DNA of 64,000 bases, taken from contig NZ_JHZV01000008.1 of the NCBI RefSeq assembly GCF_000620805.1, positions 1 through 64,000 on the forward strand, read 5' to 3'. The position numbers were made by a program, and so were the translations under genes. How positions within the stretch are numbered: position 1 is the stretch's first letter; every line of letters begins with the position of its first letter. The DNA comes from Exiguobacterium undae DSM 14481. GTDB taxonomy: Bacteria; Bacillota; Bacilli; Exiguobacteriales; Exiguobacteriaceae. The notes under the pieces were generated by a model. That model was not told the origin of the DNA, made no database searches, and saw only the letters and a program-made list of their open reading frames with translations. Below, piece by piece: positions 1 through 7,799 of this stretch.

Positions 1-36
1 ACCTATTCGTTGAGGGTCATCGAAAAACCCTAGACA

Positions 37-56
37 GATATCCGGTACCGGATATC
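37..56. repeat. 20-bp perfect palindrome, possible operator
   Basis: The sequence GATATCCGGTACCGGATATC is a perfect inverted repeat with no spacer. It lies about 105 bases upstream of the first small gene of the conjugation operon. A perfect palindrome of this length is a typical dimer-binding site, but no regulator gene is visible next to it and the upstream context is outside the window. Confidence 0.4.
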
Positions 57-161
57 AGAGTTCGTGGGGGAACGTGCTCTAAACCCACCGCCTTGCTTGA
101 CTCCGACTGTCCTTAAGGATGTGCTGCTGCGCATCAACCTCAAGGAAGGAGTGTACACGCC

Positions 162-350
162 ATGCCGACACGTGAACAGAAGCAGAACAAGACCTTTGCC
201 GAGAAATTGCTCCGGATCCAAGGGAAAGACTATGAGGAGTGGCTCGACGCCCAGCATCAGCTCGTCATCCAGGAGAACCAGGAACTGATCTTAGAAGCAC
301 TCGATTCGAAACTGAACGTCACATCGCCTGTTACCTTGTCACGGGATTGA
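162..350 (+). CDS. Small hypothetical protein at head of conjugation operon
   Basis: This encodes 62 residues, highly charged and helical, with no membrane segment or recognised domain. A good ribosome site (GGAAGGAG) precedes the ATG by about 11 bases. Codon use matches the GC-rich conjugation genes that follow, and the next gene starts 14 bases after the stop, so it is probably the first visible cistron of the transfer operon. Function unknown. Confidence 0.6.
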   Translation: MPTREQKQNKTFAEKLLRIQGKDYEEWLDAQHQLVIQENQELILEALDSKLNVTSPVTLSRD

Positions 351-364
351 GAGGAGGAAATAAC

Positions 365-589
365 ATGGGCTTGAATGAGACAGGACTGAGCTTGCTCCAG
401 TTCTTCCAGGGGCTGGCCGTCATCGCGGCAGCAATTGCTTTCGTAGTTGCTGGCTTCTATTTCATCTTCGGTGGGGATCGTGGACGATCGAAGGCAGTTG
501 GTTGGCTCGTTGGCGGTGCCGTCGGTCTAATCATCATCATGGGCGCCGTCACGCTAGCTGAGATGGTCAACGACAATATCAAATTCTAA
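365..589 (+). CDS. VirB2/TrbC-like small membrane protein (putative conjugation pilin-like subunit)
   Basis: The 74-residue product starts at ATG 365 behind GAGAGGAGG; an in-frame upstream extension has no ribosome site. It has two hydrophobic segments (about residues 14-34 and 44-64) joined by a short charged loop, the topology of VirB2/TrbC and CagC-type T4SS components. In Gram-positive systems such proteins are thought to be membrane parts of the transfer channel. The assignment rests on size, topology and position before the other T4SS genes. Confidence 0.6.
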   Translation: MGLNETGLSLLQFFQGLAVIAAAIAFVVAGFYFIFGGDRGRSKAVGWLVGGAVGLIIIMGAVTLAEMVNDNIKF

Positions 590-601
590 TTTAACAAGCG
601 A

Positions 602-640
602 TCAAACAGACCGTCATTCCAAACTGGATGGCTTTTTTTA
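602..640 (+). terminator. Weak terminator or attenuator
   Basis: A short stem (CCGTC with GATGG, including one G-U pair) is followed by CTTTTTTT. It is weak enough to act as a partial terminator that keeps the pilin-like gene expressed above the downstream T4SS genes. Confidence 0.35.
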
Positions 641-682
641 TTGCCTTCATACAAGATGTCTTGCTTCAAAGGAGGAAAATCT

Positions 683-1777
683 ATGCTCTTTGTCCGTTTC
701 ACTGATGTAGCGAAAGAAGCTTTCCCGAACTACGAGCGTCTCCCGTATGAGGAGGCGCTTTTATTATCCACCCAAGTCCATCAGGAAGCACAGCAAGTGA
801 ACGAACGGTTCGCGAGTGAGTTCCGGATCTTCGATGATGCCGATCAGCTCGTCTATAAAGGAACGTTCCAGTTTGGTGATCCGACCTATCCGAATCTTTA
901 TTTGCAGCTGAAAGAAAGGATCCCACGCATCCGAATCCGGAAGGAGGATGCGACGAAGAAGATCCTGTTGCTCGAAAACTTGGAACGTTTGACACCGGAA
1001 TCCTATAAGACGATGACGACTGTAGCGACTCAGCAACATCCGGATACGACACACGTCTCCCGCTTACGTCGAGGACAGCGTCGTCTCGTCTATGGCGTCA
1101 GTAGTGTGAGTCTTTTACTACTCGGTGCGCTATCCATCGTTCAACTGACACAGCCCGACTCACCAAACAATGTCCGTGCAACATCGTCAGGGGATTGGCA
1201 ACCACTTTATGAAGAAGCATTAAATGGCAAGACCGATTCACTCATGCAACGTCTGGAAAAACAAAAGTCATTGAGCAACGAACAACAACAGTTTCTCGTC
1301 ACGCAGTATGTCGAAAAGCAAGATTACGATCAGGCCGTTGCTGTGACGAACGATCCAATTGACGTCGAGACGATCATCATGCAGTCGAAGCCATTCGCAA
1401 CAGACCGTCAAGAGACATTGCAAGCCTTCCAAGCGGTCCATCCGACGGATGAAGGCGCTTTCGATCTCGCCATCCTAGAGAAAGACTATACACGTGCCGT
1501 CTCCATCCCGGACGTCGAGATGACGACCGCGCGCAAGGAAGCGAAGACACGTGCCTACATCGCGTTGAAAGATGTGGCGAAGGCACAAGAAAGCGTCAAG
1601 ATGATCCAAGACGAACAACTGAAACAGCAAGTAGTAACACTTGTCCAACTGGATGAAGAGATTCAAGCACTTGAAGATCAAAAACGACAGTTATCGGAGA
1701 AAACGGACAAAAAAGAACTCGATAAGCTGAATGAGTCGCTCGCAGCGAAGCAAAGACAAGTTTCTTCTCTTCTTTAA
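683..1777 (+). CDS. Membrane-anchored T4SS protein, EssB-like topology
   Basis: This encodes 364 residues. The start is ATG 683 behind AAAGGAGGAAAA. The N-terminal half (about 1-130) is cytosolic, one transmembrane segment lies near 145-168, and the rest is an external helical region with repeat-like units and a Lys/Glu/Gln-rich coiled coil at the C-terminus (about 315-350). This layout resembles EssB/YukC-type proteins of type VII secretion and a conserved member of Firmicute conjugation operons. It precedes the coupling ATPase by 22 bases. The precise role is unknown. Confidence 0.5.
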   Translation: MLFVRFTDVAKEAFPNYERLPYEEALLLSTQVHQEAQQVNERFASEFRIFDDADQLVYKGTFQFGDPTYPNLYLQLKERIPRIRIRKEDATKKILLLENLERLTPESYKTMTTVATQQHPDTTHVSRLRRGQRRLVYGVSSVSLLLLGALSIVQLTQPDSPNNVRATSSGDWQPLYEEALNGKTDSLMQRLEKQKSLSNEQQQFLVTQYVEKQDYDQAVAVTNDPIDVETIIMQSKPFATDRQETLQAFQAVHPTDEGAFDLAILEKDYTRAVSIPDVEMTTARKEAKTRAYIALKDVAKAQESVKMIQDEQLKQQVVTLVQLDEEIQALEDQKRQLSEKTDKKELDKLNESLAAKQRQVSSLL

Positions 1778-1799
1778 TGAAAGTGTGGTGACTGAAATA

Positions 1800-4169
1800 A
1801 TGATGAACTTCTCACTTCGTTCCCTCGCTACCTCCGCTTGGCTGTGGCGATGTCTTGCCTTTTTGATTGCTTTACCAATTGTATTGTTCTTAGTACTCAA
1901 TGTCGCGTTTCAGTTCCTGCAGCAGACCATCCAAAATCTCTTTCAGGACGGGAAGTTGACGACTGGTTCCCCGCTTCAATACGATCCGAGTTGGTGGACG
2001 ACGCTCGCCTGGTCGACCTCCCTCGCTTTCGCTTTGTTCGGTGTCTGCTTCCTCCTGGGAGGGTTTCTCTTATTGAAGTATTGGCTCAATTTCCGTGATC
2101 TCAAGGCAGCACAGAAAGGAAGTGCCCGCTTCACGACGTTCCAAGAGCTGAAACAGCAGTATCGGGATGTGCCAGACCGCAAAGAGACGTATACCGGATC
2201 CGGTGGCGTCCCGGTCGGACGTTATCGCGATCGCCTCTATATCGATGACAGTGCCGTCAACAATCTCGTCATCGGGACGACTCGGTCCGGGAAAGGTGAG
2301 ACGTTTGTCTTCTCGACAATCGATCTCTACAGTCGTGCCGAATGTCAAGCAAGCCTGATCATTAATGATCCAAAAGGCGAGCTGTTCGCCGCCTCCAAAG
2401 AAACGCTCGAGGCGCGTGGGTATCAAGTCGAGGTCCTGAACCTGATGAACCCGTCCCAATCGATGTCCTATAATCTGTTACAGCTGACAATCGATGCCTA
2501 TTTGGACGAGAACTACTCTCTCGCCCAACAGTATGCCCGCTCGGTCGCCTATATGCTCTACCATGATCCGAAAGCGAAGGATCCATTTTGGAGCAACTCC
2601 TCAACGGACCTCTGTACCGCCTTGATTCTTGGACTTTGTGAACAGGCGAAATACGAACCGGAAAAGATCACGATGTATAACGTCGCCCTGATGCTGTCTG
2701 ATCTCGGCTCACGGACGGTCACAGATGACATGGGACAAGAACAATCCGCACTCGACACCTTCTTCTCGTCGTTCCCAGAGAATCATCCGGCACGCATGCA
2801 GTATGCGACCCTTCATTTCTCCGGCGGCCAGACGCGCGCCAGCATCCTGGCGAACACGAACGCAAAGCTCGGCATCTTCACCCTTGATGCGACGGCACGA
2901 CTGACGGCACAGAACTCGCTCGACATGAAGCTGATCGGCTTCAATCGTTGGTTCCGCGGACGTGCGCTCCCCTTGTCACGACTAACCTTCTGTTTTCCGA
3001 GCGGGAAACAGCTTGCCTTGACGACGGACGACGACGGGAGTTTCGTACTGCATCACGAAGAAATTCTCGATGCCGGATCTAATATCACAGTGAAAATCAA
3101 TAAACAAACGTACACCATGACGCTCTCAGGTTGGAAAGACAAAGCAAATGGGATCTTCGACTGGACGACTGATGCCCCGATCGACATCCGGGAGATTCGC
3201 CAGCACCAGCGTCCGGTTGCCGTCTTCTTGATTGTCCCGGACTATGATCCGACGCTGAACGTCATCGCCTCGCTCTATGTCAAACAAGTCTATACATCAC
3301 TGGCTCGCGTTGCCTCACAAGCAACGAGTGGACGGTGTGAACGACAGGTCATCTTCCTCCTCGACGAGTTCGGGAACATGCCAGCAATCGAAGGGATGGC
3401 GAACATCATCACCGTCTGTCTCGGTCGGAACATCCGCTTCAACCTCGTCATCCAGTCTTACGCGCAACTGGAGAATCTGTACGGGGAGGATTGGAAAACA
3501 ATCGATGGGAACTGTGGGAATACACACTACTTGTTGACGGCAGACGAGTCGACGGCAGAATTGATCTCGAAGAAGCTTGGCGAACAAACAATCGTCACGA
3601 AGTCGCGTTCCGGACAGACGTTCTCATTCTCGAAATCGAAGACGGAGAGCGTCGATGGCCGGCGCTTGCTGACGGCAACAGAAGTGATGGGATTGAAAGA
3701 AGGCGAGATGCTGATCATCCGTGTCATCAAACGACAGGATAAACAACAGAAACGGATCCAGTCCTATCCCCTCTTCCTGACTGGGCGGACGGCGATGAAA
3801 TACCGCTATGAATACTTAGCGGATGACTTTAATACAGAACGTTCCATCAACGATCTCGTGATTCCATGCGCACATGCCCATCTTGACTTGAATACACTCC
3901 GAATCCCGTTCCAACTCGGTCCCTCAGTGGCATCGAAGCACGTTGAGACGGATGAGGAGACATCTGTTGCAACAGAATGGCGTGTCTGTGATGTCCTGCA
4001 ACCAAAAATCCTACGCTCGATCTTCGAGACGACGGAATACGACACCCTATCCATCACGGCGTTCGAGCAAGGCATCATGGATAAGACGATTCCTGTGACC
4101 GACAACCAACGTCACTTTTTGAAGACGATCATCAGCAAACGACTCGAGAAACTTCGTCATGGCGTCTAA
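1800..4169 (+). CDS. VirD4/TraG-family conjugative coupling ATPase
   Basis: The 789-residue product is the type IV coupling protein that docks the relaxase-DNA complex to the channel. Two N-terminal transmembrane helices (about 15-40 and 60-90) precede the ATPase domain. A Walker A motif (GTTRSGKGE) lies near residue 160, the conserved NDPKGELF follows, and a Walker B motif (FLLDEFGNMP) lies near 518. The family motif IQSYAQLENLYG comes after it. A strand-rich insertion of about 90 residues (roughly 380-475) splits the ATPase domain. Start choice among ATG 1800, ATG 1803 and GTG 1785 is uncertain. Confidence 0.93.
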   Translation: MMNFSLRSLATSAWLWRCLAFLIALPIVLFLVLNVAFQFLQQTIQNLFQDGKLTTGSPLQYDPSWWTTLAWSTSLAFALFGVCFLLGGFLLLKYWLNFRDLKAAQKGSARFTTFQELKQQYRDVPDRKETYTGSGGVPVGRYRDRLYIDDSAVNNLVIGTTRSGKGETFVFSTIDLYSRAECQASLIINDPKGELFAASKETLEARGYQVEVLNLMNPSQSMSYNLLQLTIDAYLDENYSLAQQYARSVAYMLYHDPKAKDPFWSNSSTDLCTALILGLCEQAKYEPEKITMYNVALMLSDLGSRTVTDDMGQEQSALDTFFSSFPENHPARMQYATLHFSGGQTRASILANTNAKLGIFTLDATARLTAQNSLDMKLIGFNRWFRGRALPLSRLTFCFPSGKQLALTTDDDGSFVLHHEEILDAGSNITVKINKQTYTMTLSGWKDKANGIFDWTTDAPIDIREIRQHQRPVAVFLIVPDYDPTLNVIASLYVKQVYTSLARVASQATSGRCERQVIFLLDEFGNMPAIEGMANIITVCLGRNIRFNLVIQSYAQLENLYGEDWKTIDGNCGNTHYLLTADESTAELISKKLGEQTIVTKSRSGQTFSFSKSKTESVDGRRLLTATEVMGLKEGEMLIIRVIKRQDKQQKRIQSYPLFLTGRTAMKYRYEYLADDFNTERSINDLVIPCAHAHLDLNTLRIPFQLGPSVASKHVETDEETSVATEWRVCDVLQPKILRSIFETTEYDTLSITAFEQGIMDKTIPVTDNQRHFLKTIISKRLEKLRHGV

Positions 4170-4181
4170 GGAGGGCATCAT

Positions 4182-4436
4182 ATGACAGAACTGACACGCA
4201 CCGAACGCGTCCAGCGCGAACTCCGGGTCATCGCGACCATCATCAAGGAGAACAAGAATCGCCTCCGTCGTGGTGAAGTATTAAACATCCAAACCAAAGA
4301 TGGCTTTTTAGTCGTATTTGAGGAAGAAGACCCAGACTCAGGCGACCGAAAAACTGTTACGCTTATAGACACATTCGATTTTCGGGTCCACGTCAGTAAT
4401 GGCGATCTAACGGATCCGGAACAGGTGTCATCATAG
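4182..4436 (+). CDS. Small hypothetical protein in conjugation operon
   Basis: This encodes 84 residues. The N-terminus is basic and helical (about 1-30), followed by a predicted small beta-rich region. There is no signal peptide or membrane helix. ATG 4182 follows GAGGGCATCAT, 12 bases after the coupling ATPase stop. I do not recognise a family; position suggests an accessory transfer role. Confidence 0.6.
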   Translation: MTELTRTERVQRELRVIATIIKENKNRLRRGEVLNIQTKDGFLVVFEEEDPDSGDRKTVTLIDTFDFRVHVSNGDLTDPEQVSS

Positions 4437-4452
4437 GAAAAGGGGTGGAGGC

Positions 4453-4869
4453 ATGCAAGCGAAACGAGTACTCTCCGGACTGTTGATTTCCTCTGCGTTA
4501 CTTTTAGTCGGTTGTAGTGAAAATAGTGAAGCAAAGTCTCTTAAACAAGTTTCTGTAAAAGAAATTGATCAACTAAAAGATAATGATCAAAGCAATTTCT
4601 TACTTGTTGATAGCGACAGTAAAGCAGAATTTGAGCCTTATGTAGATAAAGTGAAGGACATCGCTGAGAAAGAGGACATACAAGTAAAATTATTTAATCC
4701 TTTTCAACCTAACGGGAAAGATCTAGAAGACCGTGCTACAGATGAACATGGAGAATTAAAGGGTGGTCGTCTGTACAAACTAGAACATGGTAAATTAGTT
4801 AGTTCTCTCGATCTCACTGCGTTAGATGACAAGGCACTCGAAGATGAAGTAACCTCTTTTATTGACTAA
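4453..4869 (+). CDS. Lipoprotein, possibly thioredoxin-fold, in T4SS operon
   Basis: The 138-residue product has a clear lipoprotein signal: a basic N-terminus, a hydrophobic stretch and the lipobox LLVGC with Cys near residue 21. The mature part alternates helices and strands in a pattern that could be a thioredoxin-like fold, but no CxxC motif is present. It is noticeably more A+T-rich than the flanking transfer genes. It probably sits on the outer face of the membrane as part of the channel or in exclusion; inferred only from position. Confidence 0.6.
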   Translation: MQAKRVLSGLLISSALLLVGCSENSEAKSLKQVSVKEIDQLKDNDQSNFLLVDSDSKAEFEPYVDKVKDIAEKEDIQVKLFNPFQPNGKDLEDRATDEHGELKGGRLYKLEHGKLVSSLDLTALDDKALEDEVTSFID

Positions 4870-4895
4870 AAGCAGACAGAGAAGGGAGGACCATC

Positions 4896-6836
4896 ATGGC
4901 TAATGGAGATATAGCATCCAAACTGGAGGAATTTCAAGACTTACTGAACATCAGTGATTTGGTGAGAGATGCGCTTCGTTCTATTGGTTGGCTTTTCGTT
5001 AGAGGTCTCTCCTTCATCATCGATGGTCTTGAACAGATTACAAATGACATCCTCCTCATAAAATCATTCTTTAATAATCCTCAAGTGGTTGAATTCGTTC
5101 AGACGATTCAACCTTTTTTATATGTCATTTTAGCTGGGAGCTTTTTATTTACCGGTTACTTGATGATTTTTCAGAAAAAATTTGATCGAGAAGGGTTTCT
5201 CATTAATCTGTTCATCACTTTGTTAGTTTTAGGGTTATTATCTCCGACAATGATAAAGACAAATGAATTCACAGACAAAGCTATAACAAGCATCAATCAA
5301 GATGGAGTATATGAAAATCAGGATCATACTTTATCGCAATCAGTGCTCCAAAAAAATGTACATGATTTAGTTGAATACGATAAAACTGCTTTCAAAGATA
5401 AAAAAATTAAAAATCCAAATTCTGTTCCAGCAAGCCAAATCAAGAATATAGACATCAATGATGTATTTGATAGCGATGAGTATCGATTGAGTAAAGAAGG
5501 TGAAGATATTTCTCAGAACAAGCTTGCTTGGAATGGGAAAGAAATGACCGAAACCGAGTTAGATCAGAGCGGTGTTGAATGGAACAACCAGTACTATTAT
5601 CGCTATCATCCTAACTGGCTGACAATCCTCGTCACGCTCGGGGTGATGGGCTTCACCCTCTTCTCGATTGCCTACAAGCTGGCTCGACTCTCGTTCGAGT
5701 TGGCTTTTAATTATGTCTTGGCGATTTTAGTGGCACCCGCTGATTTACACAGCGGACAAAAGACGAAGAAGGTCATTCAAAGCATCTTGAACACCTTTCT
5801 CGTCATCATTCTGATCTTCGTTTCGATCAAACTCTATACGATTGGAACGGCATACCTGGCCGATACACTGGACGGACTCGCCTATTTGATCGCGTTGATC
5901 GCCTTCTCTGCCGCTTTGATTGATGGACCAAACATGGTCGAACGTCTCTTCGGGATTGATGCCGGTCTGAAGCGTGGTTGGGGTGTTGCACTCGGTGCGT
6001 ATGCCGTCGGGAAAGGAACCGCGAAAGTGGGCGCTCGTGTCGCCGGTCAGACGATGAAGATGACATCACGCCCTGCCACTCCTTCTGTCTCGGAAGTAGC
6101 AAGTATGAAGTTTCCACCGAATCCGCCACCGAATGGCGGTACACCCGCGAGTCGTCCAGATCGTTCGTCTGAGAGTGCTCCGATTCCATCACAAGCACAA
6201 GAGCGGATATCTCGTCCAGCAGGGCCAGAGAATCAACAACTCGAGTCAGTTGAGATACCAATGCATGGCACGGCGCAAGAGGCTCAGACTGCAACAGCAT
6301 CACCGGAATCCGTTCCACATCGTCCAGACTCTGTCTCACAAGCAAAACCTGCGCCATCGACTTCGCAATCGACAATACCTGCTACGCAACCAAAGATTCC
6401 CGATTCACCGACGAATGAAAGAAATGCCAACTCAACTGATGCATTCAAGTCACCCGAAATGTCTGTCTCCTCACAACCAGTATCACAGTCTCCACAGACT
6501 TCCGAAGTAAATCGTAAGCCTGTTACTTCTTCAGCGGATTCGACACCGTTCGACAAAACGACTACTAGCGCGTCTGCTCATTCTGTGGAAACAACAGAGA
6601 ATGTGTCTCCGAGCGTCACCTTGTCTGGCTCTTCCAGTGGCTCACCATCCATGAATGAATCGTCGCAGGAGACGTCATCCGGAACGCAGCGTCAGCGAAA
6701 GTCGATCTATCAGACACTGGAGACCACAACGCAGAAAGAACTCAAACATGTTGAACAAACCCAGACACGCGTGACACAGGAATCATCCCGGATGTACTCG
6801 ACGGACGTTCCGCGTCTAGACCCGAAAAAGGAGTGA
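4896..6836 (+). CDS. VirB6/TrbL-like polytopic T4SS membrane protein
   Basis: This encodes 646 residues starting behind GAAGGGAGG. There are hydrophobic segments near residues 25-50, 70-90 and 105-125, a hydrophilic external loop (about 130-245), then a second membrane block (about 245-350). The last 260 residues are Ser/Thr/Pro/Gln-rich, low-complexity and probably disordered. A polytopic core with a long tail is typical of VirB6/TrbL-like components of Gram-positive conjugation systems. The loop region is A+T-rich while both flanks are GC-rich, so the surface loop may have been exchanged by recombination. Confidence 0.75.
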   Translation: MANGDIASKLEEFQDLLNISDLVRDALRSIGWLFVRGLSFIIDGLEQITNDILLIKSFFNNPQVVEFVQTIQPFLYVILAGSFLFTGYLMIFQKKFDREGFLINLFITLLVLGLLSPTMIKTNEFTDKAITSINQDGVYENQDHTLSQSVLQKNVHDLVEYDKTAFKDKKIKNPNSVPASQIKNIDINDVFDSDEYRLSKEGEDISQNKLAWNGKEMTETELDQSGVEWNNQYYYRYHPNWLTILVTLGVMGFTLFSIAYKLARLSFELAFNYVLAILVAPADLHSGQKTKKVIQSILNTFLVIILIFVSIKLYTIGTAYLADTLDGLAYLIALIAFSAALIDGPNMVERLFGIDAGLKRGWGVALGAYAVGKGTAKVGARVAGQTMKMTSRPATPSVSEVASMKFPPNPPPNGGTPASRPDRSSESAPIPSQAQERISRPAGPENQQLESVEIPMHGTAQEAQTATASPESVPHRPDSVSQAKPAPSTSQSTIPATQPKIPDSPTNERNANSTDAFKSPEMSVSSQPVSQSPQTSEVNRKPVTSSADSTPFDKTTTSASAHSVETTENVSPSVTLSGSSSGSPSMNESSQETSSGTQRQRKSIYQTLETTTQKELKHVEQTQTRVTQESSRMYSTDVPRLDPKKE

Positions 6837-6840
6837 GACC

Positions 6841-7152
6841 ATGCAACAGCGCCAATACCGGATTCCGAACGAAGTCACGACCGAACTCAAGATCAACAAG
6901 ATGCTCTACCTCTATGATTTACTATTTCTCGTCGCTTTGATCATCGTCCGGTTGATCGCTCTTCCATTTATCCCGGACGTCTTGCATCTACCGTTCACGT
7001 GTTTCCTCGTCGGGTTCGGACTTTTCCTTGTCATCCGACCGACGACGAATCCGGAAAAGCGGATGGTCCACGTGCTCTATTACGCACTGATCAAGAAGAA
7101 AGACACCTATATCGCGTTGGCCGACCGGAATGAATCTTCGAAAGGAGCGTGA
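6841..7152 (+). CDS. VirB3/PrgI-like small membrane protein
   Basis: The 103-residue product starts 2 bases after the VirB6-like stop. A soluble N-terminal stretch beginning with RQYRIPNEVTTELKI is followed by two close membrane helices (about 23-45 and 50-67) and a short cytosolic tail. This size and topology, directly upstream of the VirB4-type ATPase genes, is typical of VirB3/PrgI-like proteins, which anchor VirB4 to the membrane. Confidence 0.7.
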   Translation: MQQRQYRIPNEVTTELKINKMLYLYDLLFLVALIIVRLIALPFIPDVLHLPFTCFLVGFGLFLVIRPTTNPEKRMVHVLYYALIKKKDTYIALADRNESSKGA

Positions 7153-7156
7153 TCAG

Positions 7157-7792
7157 ATGAGTTTATCAGAAGACACACGATTGAAGACGAGTGCTACGAC
7201 CGATATCACTTGGCTCGACGAGGTCCAGTTGACGACACCGAAAGCAAGCAAGGAGAAGCGCGTCCGAATCCCACCGTCTGTCGCCTCCCTCTTGCCAATC
7301 GTCGACTCCACAGCGTTCGATGTTTTCGAGATGCAGGATGGGACGTTTTGCGACATCATTCAACTGACTTCAAAAGATATTTACGGACTATCTGAGACGG
7401 AGAAGGACCATGACATCTTCTCCCTCGCCTATCTCTTACAGGCGTATGTCCATCCATTGAAGGTCATTCCACTCAATACACCGCTTAATCTAGAAAAACA
7501 GAAACAACGAATCGAACGACAGCTGCGACAGAATCAGATTGCCGCCTATCGTCCGTTTCTTCAAAAAAAGAAACAAGAACTGATCTACCTCGAGGAGCAT
7601 CGCACGAATCGCGATTATCTCCTCTTTTTTTATGCTCCGGACGAGGCAATGCTCCGCGAACGGAAGCATCAATTGACGAAACTCCTTCGACGCAGCAACC
7701 CGATGGTCGAACTGACGCTAGAACAGAAAATCCATGTATTGTTCCAACTGCACAACCCGAATACGAAACCGACCCAGGACGGAAAGGAGTGA
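7157..7792 (+). CDS. TrsD/TraD-like protein (N-terminal part of a split VirB4)
   Basis: This encodes 211 residues. The start is ATG 7157 behind AAAGGAGCG, overlapping nothing. No Walker motif is present. It resembles the TrsD/TraD proteins that precede TrsE (VirB4) in the staphylococcal pSK41/pGO1 systems and correspond to the N-terminal domain of VirB4. A long charged helical section covers about residues 115-160. Position immediately before the VirB4-type ATPase supports this. Confidence 0.7.
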   Translation: MSLSEDTRLKTSATTDITWLDEVQLTTPKASKEKRVRIPPSVASLLPIVDSTAFDVFEMQDGTFCDIIQLTSKDIYGLSETEKDHDIFSLAYLLQAYVHPLKVIPLNTPLNLEKQKQRIERQLRQNQIAAYRPFLQKKKQELIYLEEHRTNRDYLLFFYAPDEAMLRERKHQLTKLLRRSNPMVELTLEQKIHVLFQLHNPNTKPTQDGKE

Positions 7793-7799
7793 TGACGTC

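Noticed and set aside
5827-6556. Several long frames opposite and alongside the VirB6-like gene tail
   Set aside because: They are produced by the low-complexity Ser/Thr/Pro-rich coding sequence, have no ribosome sites and show no domain.
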